Assembly (NCBI RefSeq): GCF_900143565.1 | Contig: NZ_FREX01000006.1 | Coordinates: 1,753-65,752 of the forward strand | Source of the DNA: Pseudovibrio sp. Alg231-02 | GTDB taxonomy: Bacteria > Pseudomonadota > Alphaproteobacteria > Rhizobiales > Stappiaceae | Direction: 5' to 3' | Length of the DNA: 64,000 bases | Shown: positions 8,292-16,962 of the stretch, piece after piece | Layout of the letters: each line of letters starts with the position of its first letter | Position numbering within the stretch: the first letter of the stretch is position 1 | The notes under the pieces: generated by a model | Database searches by the model: none | Told to the model about the DNA's origin: nothing | The model's input: only the letters and a program-made list of their open reading frames with translations | Program-made: the position numbers and the translations under genes

Positions 8292-9161
8292 ATGGCTATT
8301 CGCATTCAGGATCTCTACACTTTTCACGTCGTCGCGCGGACGGGCGCAATGCAAGATGCAGCGCATGAACTCAGCGTCACCCCCGGCGCAATAAGTCAAA
8401 GAATACGCGCGGTTGAAGAGCGCTACGGCTTGCGGCTCTTTACCCGCAGTAAGAACGGCATCGCGCTGACCGAAGCCGGGCTTGCCCTCCAGTCGGATGT
8501 CAGTGCCGCATTTTCCCAGATCGAAAATGCGAATGAAAAGCACTTCACAAGCTGGAAAAATATTGTGCGGATCAGCTCATCTGCGACGTTTGCGCATTCC
8601 CACCTCGTCAGTTCCCTTGGGCGATTTGCAGATGCCTATTCCACAATCAAAGTATCCGTTGAGTTAGAGGATCGTCTGGTTGATCTCAAGACGGAGCCAG
8701 TCGATCTGGCAATCCGCCATGGGCTGGGCCGATATGCGGGCGTGCGTTCTGAATGGCTTTGTTCGCCAGAATTAATTCTGGTTGCCAGTCCTGCACTACT
8801 TGGCAAGCACGGTCCTCTCGATACCCCTAACGACTGCCTCCGGTACAAATTACTTCCTGAGGCGACGGGAAAAGACTGGTTGAAATGGTTTAAAGCCCAT
8901 GGAGTCGATGCGAAAGGGGCTACCTATGGCACGACATACGGCAACGATTTTCTAACCGTGAAAGCGGCTGTTGAAGGTCAGGGCCTCGCCTTGCTAAACG
9001 ATATTTATGTGAAGGAGGCATTGGCGACGGGCCGATTGGTTCGCGCCTTGGATAGCGCTTGGCCAACAGCCTTTGCCTACTACGCCGTCGCACTCGAGGA
9101 AACTTTTGAAAGACCATCTGTGTCAGCGCTCGTAAATTGGCTGAAACAGGAGCTAGGTTAA
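8292..9161 (+). CDS. LysR-family transcriptional regulator (GcvA-like), 289 aa
   Basis: An N-terminal HTH (LYTFHVVARTGAMQDAAHELSVTPGAISQRIRAVEERYGLRLFTRSKNGIALTEAG) and an effector domain including LAIRHGLGRYAGVRSEWL, characteristic of the GcvA/AmpR-like branch. No Shine-Dalgarno sequence precedes the ATG; the space is occupied by a 19-bp palindrome, hinting at a leaderless or autoregulated message. It is divergent from the MFS transporter, its likely target. The 3' end is followed within 70 bp by the right inverted-repeat arm. Confidence 0.88.
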   Translation: MAIRIQDLYTFHVVARTGAMQDAAHELSVTPGAISQRIRAVEERYGLRLFTRSKNGIALTEAGLALQSDVSAAFSQIENANEKHFTSWKNIVRISSSATFAHSHLVSSLGRFADAYSTIKVSVELEDRLVDLKTEPVDLAIRHGLGRYAGVRSEWLCSPELILVASPALLGKHGPLDTPNDCLRYKLLPEATGKDWLKWFKAHGVDAKGATYGTTYGNDFLTVKAAVEGQGLALLNDIYVKEALATGRLVRALDSAWPTAFAYYAVALEETFERPSVSALVNWLKQELG

Positions 9162-9228
9162 TCGCTTACCATGTGAAGCTGCCATTGGCGCAGCCGCGGC
9201 GAAGGTCCGATTTGCCCGCTCTGCTACC

Positions 9229-9385
9229 GTTCGCAATTAATGTGGGTTCGGACTTATGATTGCAGGCTGGTTGCAAACAATGTGGGCTCATTCGCAAATA
9301 ATATGGGTTTGAGCCCTCAGATAAAGTCATTTAATTCGGGTTCAAAATGAGGATGTTTGCAAGCCGAACGGATTATAAATGCAGG
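9229..9385 (-). repeat. Right arm of 156-bp inverted repeat
   Basis: Reads, on the minus strand, CCTGCATTTATAATCCG through to ACATTAATTGCGAAC and pairs with 6,531-6,686 in inverted orientation at roughly 88% identity by eye. The pair bounds a 2.85-kb MFS/LysR cassette. Confidence 0.8.
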
Positions 9386-9897
9386 TTAGTACATCTATCA
9401 AGGGTTGCGCAAGGCTTTGCAGATGAGACTACGGTCTCTTTCTGAAGAGCTCTTCTCAGCATATGATTATGTGAAGCGCCCGATAAGATAAGGGGCATTT
9501 TGAGCCCAAAGCGGCTCTGGAATGGAGTTGTCCCCGTTGTCCCCCTCAGATATATCGTTGAGGTTTTTGCATCTATCTAGGGCAAATAGAAGCACGAAAT
9601 CTGATCTCGACCATGTGTAAAAAAGTATAATGTTTTCATTGGATTAAATGCGGAACCGTATCAGTAAGAAAACACTAACCAAATGTTAACGCGCTCTTTT
9701 CAATGTATTTTTCCAATAAAAATCTATTTATAATTTGAAAACTGAAATTTTTAAATGAGACCTATTCGAATAAAATATAGTGCAATTTAACAATACTAAT
9801 ATCTATGGGCATATTTCTATTGGTAACGAAGTAATATTGAATACATTTATTTATTGTTATGAAAATAGTTAGCCTCTTTTAGATGATGGGTAATAGC

Positions 9898-9919
9898 TTC
9901 ACCTTATAAATCAGGTGAA
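9898..9919. promoter_or_regulatory. Inverted repeat upstream of LuxR gene
   Basis: TTCACCT, eight bases, then AGGTGAA. It lies about 50 bp before the luxR start. Its ends (ACCT...AGGT) resemble a lux box, but the spacing is shorter than the classic 20-bp box, so binding by the LuxR protein is only a possibility. Confidence 0.35.
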
Positions 9920-9969
9920 TATTTCGTAAGGTAAGATTGTTGGAGGCATTATATGTAGGGGCGTATAAA

Positions 9970-10689
9970 ATGAACTCATTGACTGTTGCACTAGAATTTA
10001 TTGAATCTGTTAATAATGAAGAGACACCTGATCTTGTTTCTAAGTGTCTTGCTGAACTTGGTCAGTCTTTTGGCTTTACAAGTTTTTGCCTTGCTGCGAT
10101 CCCCGAAGCTAACGCATCCTTTGATGGGGCTATTATGTTGAGTGGTTGGCAGCCTGAATGGCAACAACGTTATCTCGACCGTGATTACGTACAAAACGAT
10201 CCGATTGTCGCGAAAGCGCGTACTGCTAATCGTCCATTCCTTTGGTCCAGCGTTGCTCGTGATAGCAATCTTTCTGCAGCTGCACAGCAAGTTCTGTCAG
10301 AAGCGCGCGATTACGGAATGTATGACGGAGTGTGTGTGCCAGTGCGTGGCCTGCAGAACTATCAAGGCATGCTGACTTTTGGTGGACCAGAAGTTAGACT
10401 GAATGAACGCGAAATCAGTGTTCTTCATCTGGTTGGTATTTATGCGAATAATAAAGTGCGAGAACTAGCTGGTTCAAACATCAGTCGTCCTCGTCATCGC
10501 ATTACTCCTCGTGAACTTGAGTGTCTGAAGTGGGCGGCTGCAGGCAAGACAAGTTGGGAGATCAGTCAGATCCTAAACATCTCTCAGCATACTGCGGACT
10601 GGTATCTGGCTTCGGCTGCCAGAAAGTTGCATGCTTCGAACAGAACGCACGCGGTAGCTGAGGGTTTTCGGTTCGGCCTTATTCAATAA
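9970..10689 (+). CDS. LuxR-type quorum-sensing regulator without a nearby synthase (LuxR solo), 239 aa
   Basis: The N-terminal half is an autoinducer-binding domain that keeps the acyl-homoserine-lactone pocket signature: W64-x3-Y68-x8-D77-P78 and W92. The C-terminal half is a LuxR helix-turn-helix (TPRELECLKWAAAGKTSWEISQILNISQHTADWYLASAARKLHASNRTHAVAEG). It would act as a cytoplasmic signal-dependent transcription factor. No luxI-type synthase lies in the window, so it is a solo here. The ATG at 9,970 has TAGGGG upstream; a TTG at 9,937 would add 11 residues. The upstream DNA is AT-rich and the gene stands alone between repeat-laden gaps, suggesting acquisition. Confidence 0.87.
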   Translation: MNSLTVALEFIESVNNEETPDLVSKCLAELGQSFGFTSFCLAAIPEANASFDGAIMLSGWQPEWQQRYLDRDYVQNDPIVAKARTANRPFLWSSVARDSNLSAAAQQVLSEARDYGMYDGVCVPVRGLQNYQGMLTFGGPEVRLNEREISVLHLVGIYANNKVRELAGSNISRPRHRITPRELECLKWAAAGKTSWEISQILNISQHTADWYLASAARKLHASNRTHAVAEGFRFGLIQ

Positions 10690-10925
10690 GTCTAAACGAC
10701 ACTTACTTATGCTCTCGGCAGGGTTCGCACCGCGCTTCCTGCTGTTTGCACTTTTACGGCATCCCGATTGTCCCAATTCAACCGATCTGTAAGGTGCAGC
10801 TACTCACGAGGCGATTAAGGCGTTGACTGTAAGCTTTTCTTTGAGTGCTTCGTAAGTGGCCGATGAAGGTTGTAAAGTAGCTCCCGCTGGTCGAGTTTTG
10901 TCTCCAGATCAACGTCCCCCTTGCA

Positions 10926-10964
10926 GCTGAGAAGTTTGCCGAATGTGTTGCAACGATTAGTTGA
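10926..10964 (+). pseudogene. IS30-type transposase 3' remnant
   Basis: The codons read AEKFAECVATIS-stop and match the last residues of the transposase at the left edge of the window (AEKLSQCVAATS-stop), including the following TTGA.CCCACC. Only this tail is recognisable; the rest is decayed. It marks a past IS insertion next to repeat copy C. Confidence 0.55.
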
Positions 10965-10969
10965 GCCCA

Positions 10970-11130
10970 CCAGACTTTACTTCCATTCACTGCACTGCGT
11001 GAACTGAGGTAAGTGAGAGGCTGTTGCCAGCATCATGGGCCAACAGCGGACATTCGGGCGTTTCAAGCAGTGGTTGAGCTAACTCACCCAGAAGCGTCTT
11101 TAGCTATCTTCATGAAGTGCCTGCAATTCT
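10970..11130. repeat. Dispersed intergenic repeat, copy C
   Basis: Starts GACTTTACTTCCATTC and continues CACTGCACTGCGTGAAC, GAGGTAAGTGAGAGGCTG, TTGCCAGCAT and GGGCGTTTCA, colinear with copies A (2,630) and B (6,423). It abuts the IS30 3' remnant, so the repeat may derive from DNA once linked to that IS. Confidence 0.55.
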
Positions 11131-11509
11131 CTAAACAGCCATTCAGGTAGCCTGCCGTTCGGCCTAATTTTCACTCCTGTCGTCGTGATCATGGGCCAAA
11201 ACACTCCCTTACTCAAATCAACCGATCTGTCCATAAGGCTTCGATGGGGAACAAACTTGTATTAATCTACAATGAGAAAAGTCAATGTCTTGCAGAGTGC
11301 CTTTACGGTTAGCGGAGCCATGACTTATTAACGCTATCTCTGGAATTTTCTAGTGTAATTTAAAAGTTGATTGAAACTTCATACATAGAGTCATCATAAT
11401 TTATTCAACCTTCATACAACAATACAATCTTACATTGAACTGCTTTTCATAGTTCGTTTGTATGCGAGGATTTTAACTTAACTTCGTCGGGTAGTTTAGG
11501 AACATAGGA

Positions 11510-13519
11510 GTGAAGGTCATTTTTTCAGCTTCATATATTGGAAAAAAAAATATCGTCGAAACAATTGATGAGTTTGAAATTGGCCTTTCTGTGCGAGATC
11601 GGGACGGTGAAACGCATATCAAGGCCTATGTCCAGCACCTAGAGGAACATTGGTGCGGCGTAGGCGTCCGCATTGTCTTTCGTGGTGGCGGTTCATGTGA
11701 ATTGCAAAGTAGTTTTGGAATCGATCGCTTGGGATACGCACTTGAAACCGATTTCGGTCTGCAGTGCGAGGCAGTTAATGTAATCGGCCGCCTATTGTCA
11801 AACCATCTGCCCGCGCAAAACTTTCTTTCTGAGCTAAAGAACCGACTTGATAATAGCCTGACGCGGATTAGACACCGTTGGGCGCATAACGCTGCGAATG
11901 GGCATCGAATTGATCGCTTTTCAATCTATTTTTTCGCCTCTCCGAGACTTGTCCTAGCAGCGCCCTCTACGGCAATGGGACGATGGGACATTCTTGGTGT
12001 TAAAGAAGGAGAACAAGATCGCAAAGCATTTGAAGACTTCCATAGTCTATACGATGATCCCAAGAAACTTGGACCAGTAACCCAAGAACACTTAAAGGAA
12101 ATTTCAAGCTTCAGTGGTCATGAGAAGCTCAACCTTTTGAGTGGAACAAAAACGAGCGATTACCATGCGGCATTTAACGCCTTTGAAAAGACACGAAGAT
12201 ACAAGACCTACGGACATACCGTGTGTTCGGGATATCCTGCGGCTAACGCAACAGCATATGCAGCTCGCTCCGATGGTAGTGATTGGCGCGGCGGCGTGTA
12301 TTTCGAAAATGGCGATTACGCATCAGTTAGGTGCGGGGGCCACTATTTCGTCTTGAGATCTCGTATTCACGAAGCAAATCTCAATTTTGAGATCGATTGG
12401 TCGTCGAAACTTAACAAGTTTGTTTTTTTGGGAGGGAACAACTCGAATAGTTCCCAGGGTCTCTCTGGAGGCTTTACTAACAAAGACCGCTTTGTATCCC
12501 TCGAAAGCATGCATACAGCCTTCAGAGCACTTCTGGAAAGAGTTATTGCACTCGATCCTGACTGGCCTATCTGGCTGGAGGAGATGTTTGTTGGGCCCTT
12601 TGATCCTAAACATCCGGTCCTAGAAGGACTGGGGGTGCCCTTAAGACATCAAAACATGGTCGGAACGCTCATCGATAAAGGCTATAGCTCGCTAAAGAAA
12701 AAGACTGAGAACTTCGCAGCAAAAAAAGTAAAGATAGCAGCGGAAAAACAAGCCGCTATCGACTTGCCCAGCCAAATTGCTGACGGTGCGGTATTTGGAG
12801 ATTTCAACACAGAGGGCCTGAAATTCTTCGAACAAGCTGAAATCAAAGGTAATGCCAGATTGTTTATGGCACAAACGGTTAGTAGTCGAAGTGCCAAGCG
12901 CCGCAGACGAGCGATGATCCCATACATGGGTGCAGACAACAGCCTACCTCTGACACCAAAGCATGTATCGCGTATGCTGTTATACAATAGTCCTAAGGCT
13001 CTACTCTTGATGCCGAACAACATGCTTGGTGTCGAGCGTCGGGATCTGCTTGAAGCTGCCTTTCGTACATACTTCGAATTACCAGCTGGAGCTGAGAATC
13101 CGTTTCTTAAAGGGGATGAGAGTATTCTCTATCTCGATGTTGAAGGTTGTGGAGATGAGGCCATACAGATACGTGTCACGCGAGTGGAAAAGTCTGGCGG
13201 CTACGATTTCGTGGCATTCTCCGTTGTTGAGAATAGTCATTCGCTACGCTTTTATGGCGTCAAAAGAAGCGGAGCCGGTTTATCCATACTAACCACGCCA
13301 AATGGCCGACAATCCTACTTGCGGCCTTCCTACTTCAATGGAAAAAGCGATTTGCCACCTCGGGAAAAAGCGTGGCTTGAGGCTGGTATCCGACGTGCCT
13401 TCCCTCTGAAGCCAAGTCAGGTTGATGAAGTACTTGCTATCCTTGAGAAAGAATGGATTGCCCTGTCAAAGATCTATCCGGGGTGTCCAGAAGAACAAGT
13501 ACTAAGGAGTGTCTCCTAG
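11510..13519 (+). CDS. Unknown protein, first gene of MoxR/VWA system, 669 aa
   Basis: I do not recognise this protein. It has no signal peptide or clear membrane span. Residues 1-130 look like a mixed alpha/beta domain (opening MKVIFSASYIGKK). A middle region around 255-330 is rich in Gly, Ser, Asn and aromatics (SDGSDWRGGVYFENGDYASVRCGGHYF). A basic, Lys-rich helical stretch spans ~390-420 (KKKTENFAAKKVKIAAEK), and an SSRSAKRRRRAM segment lies near 465. The GTG start at 11,510 has TTAGGA upstream. Its stop codon directly abuts the ATG of the MoxR ATPase, so the two are translationally coupled. In MoxR/VWA systems the extra gene is usually the variable effector or target, which is what I infer here. 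Nothing identifies a catalytic site. Confidence 0.75.
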   Translation: MKVIFSASYIGKKNIVETIDEFEIGLSVRDRDGETHIKAYVQHLEEHWCGVGVRIVFRGGGSCELQSSFGIDRLGYALETDFGLQCEAVNVIGRLLSNHLPAQNFLSELKNRLDNSLTRIRHRWAHNAANGHRIDRFSIYFFASPRLVLAAPSTAMGRWDILGVKEGEQDRKAFEDFHSLYDDPKKLGPVTQEHLKEISSFSGHEKLNLLSGTKTSDYHAAFNAFEKTRRYKTYGHTVCSGYPAANATAYAARSDGSDWRGGVYFENGDYASVRCGGHYFVLRSRIHEANLNFEIDWSSKLNKFVFLGGNNSNSSQGLSGGFTNKDRFVSLESMHTAFRALLERVIALDPDWPIWLEEMFVGPFDPKHPVLEGLGVPLRHQNMVGTLIDKGYSSLKKKTENFAAKKVKIAAEKQAAIDLPSQIADGAVFGDFNTEGLKFFEQAEIKGNARLFMAQTVSSRSAKRRRRAMIPYMGADNSLPLTPKHVSRMLLYNSPKALLLMPNNMLGVERRDLLEAAFRTYFELPAGAENPFLKGDESILYLDVEGCGDEAIQIRVTRVEKSGGYDFVAFSVVENSHSLRFYGVKRSGAGLSILTTPNGRQSYLRPSYFNGKSDLPPREKAWLEAGIRRAFPLKPSQVDEVLAILEKEWIALSKIYPGCPEEQVLRSVS

Positions 13520-14638
13520 ATGGCAATCAACGCGATGACCGTAAGCGCAGGTCGTGCACTTGAGGTACTGAAATCTGCTTGGGATATGCAGCTAAATACA
13601 GGCAAAGCTTTTTCCTGGATGATGCATGGCCCCCCCGGCGTAGGAAAAACACAGGTTGCGGAAGCGCTCGCCTGCTATGTTGGCGGTAAACTTTACGATG
13701 TGCGTTTGACCCAGATCGACACGGCTGATTTGCGCGGTTTACCCTATTATGATCACCAAAGCCGCACCACCCAGTGGTACCGCCCCGAAGATCTTCCACG
13801 CTGTGAGACCCCTGCGGTGTTGTTTCTGGACGAAATCACAGCTGCGTCCCCCTTGCTCCAACCCACAGTGTATGGTCTCTTGCAGGAACGCCGCGTTGGT
13901 GTGCATGTTATCCCAGATCAAACTTTGATAATTGCCGCTGGCAACACTGTTGATGATGGTGCCATTGCCTATGAAATGGGCTCTGCAATTTCAGATCGTC
14001 TGATTCATATGATAGTACAGGCTGAACCCGAGGACTGGTTGAAGAGCTTCGCACTTAAAAGCGGACTTCACCCGGCAGTCCCCGCCTTTATTAAATCCCG
14101 TCCCGACTTACTAGAGACCCTTTCTGCCTCTATGCAAGCAGAGCATATGATAGCCGCTACACCGCGATCTTGGGAACGTGTCAGTCATATTATGACCCAT
14201 GTTGCCGATCGGCAGAACCGTATGGTCATGGTAGCTGGTGCCGTGGGAACTGCCGTGGCGAGCGAGTTTCTTCGCGCCGCTGATGACATCGAAGCCAGCG
14301 TCACTATTGAAGCGCTTGTTGAGGCTCCCCGTAAATCCCGAGCACCTCTTTATCCCAACACCTTACACGGACTTAATGCGCTGATATTTGGATTGGTGGG
14401 CTACTTGAACGACAAAAACATCGACGCAGTGATCGAGTGCACTCTAGACATTGGTGAACTGCAAATACTGAACCCGAAATCTGTTGAGCTGAAAAAAATT
14501 CCTTTGCGGGAGATAGCAACAGCTGGATTTGAAATGATCATTGAGACTAGTCTACAGAAGGGGCTGGCCGACCATATTCTCTCAAATCCTGCTTATCATG
14601 ATCATCAAAAAAAACGTGAAGCACAAGGGTTGGCGTGA
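13520..14638 (+). CDS. MoxR-type AAA+ ATPase, 372 aa
   Basis: An AAA+ ATPase with Walker A GPPGVGKT (residues 37-44), Walker B AVLFLDEITAA (99-109) and a sensor-1 style IIAAGN segment (near 136-141), in the arrangement of MoxR proteins. MoxR ATPases work as chaperone-like remodelling machines paired with a von Willebrand factor A protein, usually the next gene, as here. It starts immediately after the upstream stop codon and overlaps or abuts the downstream gene (GTGA), so all three are one transcription and translation unit. No regulator is adjacent. Confidence 0.88.
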   Translation: MAINAMTVSAGRALEVLKSAWDMQLNTGKAFSWMMHGPPGVGKTQVAEALACYVGGKLYDVRLTQIDTADLRGLPYYDHQSRTTQWYRPEDLPRCETPAVLFLDEITAASPLLQPTVYGLLQERRVGVHVIPDQTLIIAAGNTVDDGAIAYEMGSAISDRLIHMIVQAEPEDWLKSFALKSGLHPAVPAFIKSRPDLLETLSASMQAEHMIAATPRSWERVSHIMTHVADRQNRMVMVAGAVGTAVASEFLRAADDIEASVTIEALVEAPRKSRAPLYPNTLHGLNALIFGLVGYLNDKNIDAVIECTLDIGELQILNPKSVELKKIPLREIATAGFEMIIETSLQKGLADHILSNPAYHDHQKKREAQGLA

Positions 14639-15951
14639 CAATGTCAACTTACCACTCCCAGCGCGCGACTGCTGCGCTTCAGAAGCTTATCGAGTTTGAT
14701 CCTACCTTCGGCTCCCTGTCTCTTTGGTGCTTGCACCGGGATGCCACTGCTGAAGAAACCCTCATTGTAATGCGAGATGCTCAAGGAGAAGCATCTATCG
14801 CGTCAGTCAGGTACGAAATAGCGCCAGCCTATACAGATGGCAGGGTGATCTATTATGGCTCCCAATTCGAGAGATGGAATCTCGAAGAACAAATGGCAGT
14901 GTGCGCCCATGAGATCTTGCATATCGCTTTTCAGCATATACCACGAGCACGCAAACTCTTATCGCGCTTTGGTACTCAGTATTCCCGCCAGATCTTCAAC
15001 ATTGCTGCAGATGCCCTCATTAATGAGAGTCTGACACAAGCCGGTTATCGATTACCACAGCCACATGTATCATTGAATGCTATTCTGAAGGATGTTCTCC
15101 ATTCTAATCAGAGAGCAGATGCGGCCCTAGCCACGCTGGATGTTGAAAGCCTCTATGTCCAGCTTTTTGATATTTCTGAAAAAGGAGGAAAGCAGGCACT
15201 CGCTCTCAATGTACTCTCATCCAGACTAGCTCCGGATGTTTCAGCTGATGGCAAACTTAGCGCTGAAGATGAGTTGTCCTCCGCCGAATGGCAGCAAAGA
15301 CTTGATCGTGCTCTTAGATCGGGGGCAAGTGCAGGCAGAGGTCTTGGTTCGATCAGCACTAGGTTAGGCGATATTCCGAAATCCTTTACGCCATGGGAAG
15401 TGATCTTGCGTCGCATGGTAACAAAGATGGTAACTTACATGCCTCAATATCGCTTTGAGGCACCCACAAGGAGATGGCTTGCATTAGACGCAGAAGCCCA
15501 AAAGACCGGCCATTGGTCACCAGCTTTCGAGCCAGGTAGACGTAAAGCCCTCGCCAAACGCGGAAAGGTCACTGTTTGCGTAGATGTTTCAGGCTCAATC
15601 TCGCAATCAATACTGGCACGATTTGCCAGTGAAATTGAGGGTATTTCTCGTCGTACCGGCGCTGAAATTATTCTGATCATCTTTGACCATGGTATCCAAC
15701 TGATCCATGAGCTTACAAAACACAATTTGCTTGAAGAGTTGAATGGCCTAGATTTCCATTCTGGAGGTGGCACATCCTTTAAAGAGCCGATAGAAGAAGC
15801 TCTCAAACATGATCCTTCGATCATTGTGGTTCTAACTGACCTAGTCGGTCAGTTTGGTCCTAAACCGGGACGCACTCCGGTGGTTTGGGCATGTTGTCAC
15901 GGTAATACTGAAACTGTACCATTTGGACGCGTAATTTATTTGTCTCGATAA
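14635..15951 (+). CDS. DUF2201-type protein: metallopeptidase-like domain plus VWA domain, 438 aa
   Basis: The N-terminal part has a zinc-protease signature AHEILHIAFQH (HExxH at residues 92-96), as in the putative metallopeptidase domain of the DUF2201 family. The C-terminal part is a VWA-like fold with a MIDAS start VCVDVSGSIS (D317-x-S-x-S) and a later TDLVG. MoxR ATPases commonly partner such VWA proteins. The GTG at 14,635 overlaps the MoxR stop (GTGA); an ATG at 14,641 is an alternative start two codons on. HExxH plus VWA suggests a metal-dependent, possibly proteolytic, effector controlled by the ATPase. Whether it cuts anything, and whether the 669-aa protein is its substrate, is unknown. 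Confidence 0.85.
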   Translation: MTMSTYHSQRATAALQKLIEFDPTFGSLSLWCLHRDATAEETLIVMRDAQGEASIASVRYEIAPAYTDGRVIYYGSQFERWNLEEQMAVCAHEILHIAFQHIPRARKLLSRFGTQYSRQIFNIAADALINESLTQAGYRLPQPHVSLNAILKDVLHSNQRADAALATLDVESLYVQLFDISEKGGKQALALNVLSSRLAPDVSADGKLSAEDELSSAEWQQRLDRALRSGASAGRGLGSISTRLGDIPKSFTPWEVILRRMVTKMVTYMPQYRFEAPTRRWLALDAEAQKTGHWSPAFEPGRRKALAKRGKVTVCVDVSGSISQSILARFASEIEGISRRTGAEIILIIFDHGIQLIHELTKHNLLEELNGLDFHSGGGTSFKEPIEEALKHDPSIIVVLTDLVGQFGPKPGRTPVVWACCHGNTETVPFGRVIYLSR

Positions 15952-16463
15952 AGTGGCAACAAAGATATCTCCTCTCCACTGTTTTCAATGCGCTTCTTGG
16001 TAGTTCGATCTTTCAGCAACACAACATAGTTCGCAACCGCCCGAAACGCGTTTCGTGACTTCAATAAATGGGGATTTTACGAGTAGCGACGTTACTGCAG
16101 ATCGTCCTAATTTTTTGGACGTGTTTTAGCTTTGTAAGCTTCGAACTAACACGAATGGCAGGTGAGATTGCTACGAACCAGCCTCATGTGCGGATCAACC
16201 GATCTACTCGCTAAGGTACTCAGAAGCATCTCCCAGCAGCCTACAGCAACCTATGAGTGAAACACGCGAATGTCGGGTTTTGAGCCTCTGTGTCGGTTAT
16301 GAACTGCTGTTTACCGATGTTTTCGCAGTTGCAGCGAAGGTCGGCTTTGTCTGCACTGGTGCCCCTGAGTATCTGTGTCGCAACCGGCAAGGTGTTATCA
16401 GAAGGCTCCGAAGCGAAATCGACTAGCGGTTGAGAGCAAGTTGAGAAGGCTTACAATCCATAT

Positions 16464-16581
16464 GAGCGTCAATGTCCGCAAATGGTCAGGTGTGTTGCTG
16501 ATAACCCATGACCGCAACGTGGCCGCGATTGCAAACACAAATATTGAGTTGGATGACAGTGCTACTTTGGAAAACAGTTAG
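16464..16581 (+). pseudogene. Possible remnant of an ABC-transporter ATPase C-terminus
   Basis: The open frame ends with GVLLITHDRNVAAIANTNIELDDSATLENS, which resembles the H-loop region and tail of MacB/LolD-type ATPases (VxxVTHDxxxAxxADRxxxLxDG). Walker A, signature and Walker B motifs are absent upstream. If real, it is a decayed fragment; the match is short and could be chance. Confidence 0.3.
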
Positions 16582-16608
16582 GATTGGATTTGAAAGAGAA
16601 CCGGGCTT

Positions 16609-16962
16609 GCGAACCTGCGCACCTGAAGTGCGCACTTAGGCCGCGCACCCAAACCTTAAGGTTCGCACTCCCAGAGTGAGCTTTCGGAGTAAAGTATTAT
16701 GATTGAAGTATTTATCTTTCAATGAGTTAAATGGCATTGTTGCGTTGCAGCGTATCTGTGCTGCTGTGTGCGAACTGCGAACCCAGAGTGCGCACCCAAA
16801 ATCCAAAGGTTCGCACTTTGAATTGGTTTTCCTGACTTCTGACGTAATTTCATAAAGACTATTATTCAATAAGTTAGAGAGATAATATCGCATTGCGGTA
16901 CTTCCATGGCCTTTAGGTGCGAACCGCGAACCCAAAGTGCGAACCCAAAATTTTCCTCTGTA
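16609..16962. repeat. Cluster of three GTGCGAAC/GCGCACCCAAA repeats
   Basis: Related blocks occur at 16,609-16,670, 16,769-16,823 and 16,917-16,962, about 150 bp apart. Each combines GCGAACC or GTGCGAAC, a CAGAGTGCG or CAAAGTGCG core followed by CACCCAAA or AACCCAAA. The first two end in the inverse GGTTCGCAC. The mixture of direct and inverted copies of one octamer suggests a protein-binding array. It marks the change from AT-moderate to GC-rich DNA at about 16,970. Confidence 0.55.

Larger units (their letters stand above)
9162..9969. other. Gene-free, partly very AT-rich stretch
   Basis: It begins with a short element (9,181-9,222) whose core GCGAAGGTC.G.TTTG also appears at 16,331-16,352, followed by the right arm of the 156-bp inverted repeat (9,229-9,385). 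From 9,600 to 9,940 the DNA is strongly AT-rich, unlike the flanks, and holds the promoter region of the LuxR gene with an inverted repeat at 9,898-9,919. No gene was found. Confidence 0.6.
10690..11509. other. Gene-free stretch with transposase remnant and repeat copy C
   Basis: No intact gene. It holds a decayed IS30 3' end (10,926-10,964) directly followed by dispersed repeat copy C (10,970-11,130). The 11-mer TCAACCGATCT occurs at about 10,778 and 11,219 and again near 16,196. From 11,280 the DNA is AT-rich and probably carries the promoter of the three-gene MoxR/VWA system. Confidence 0.55.
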
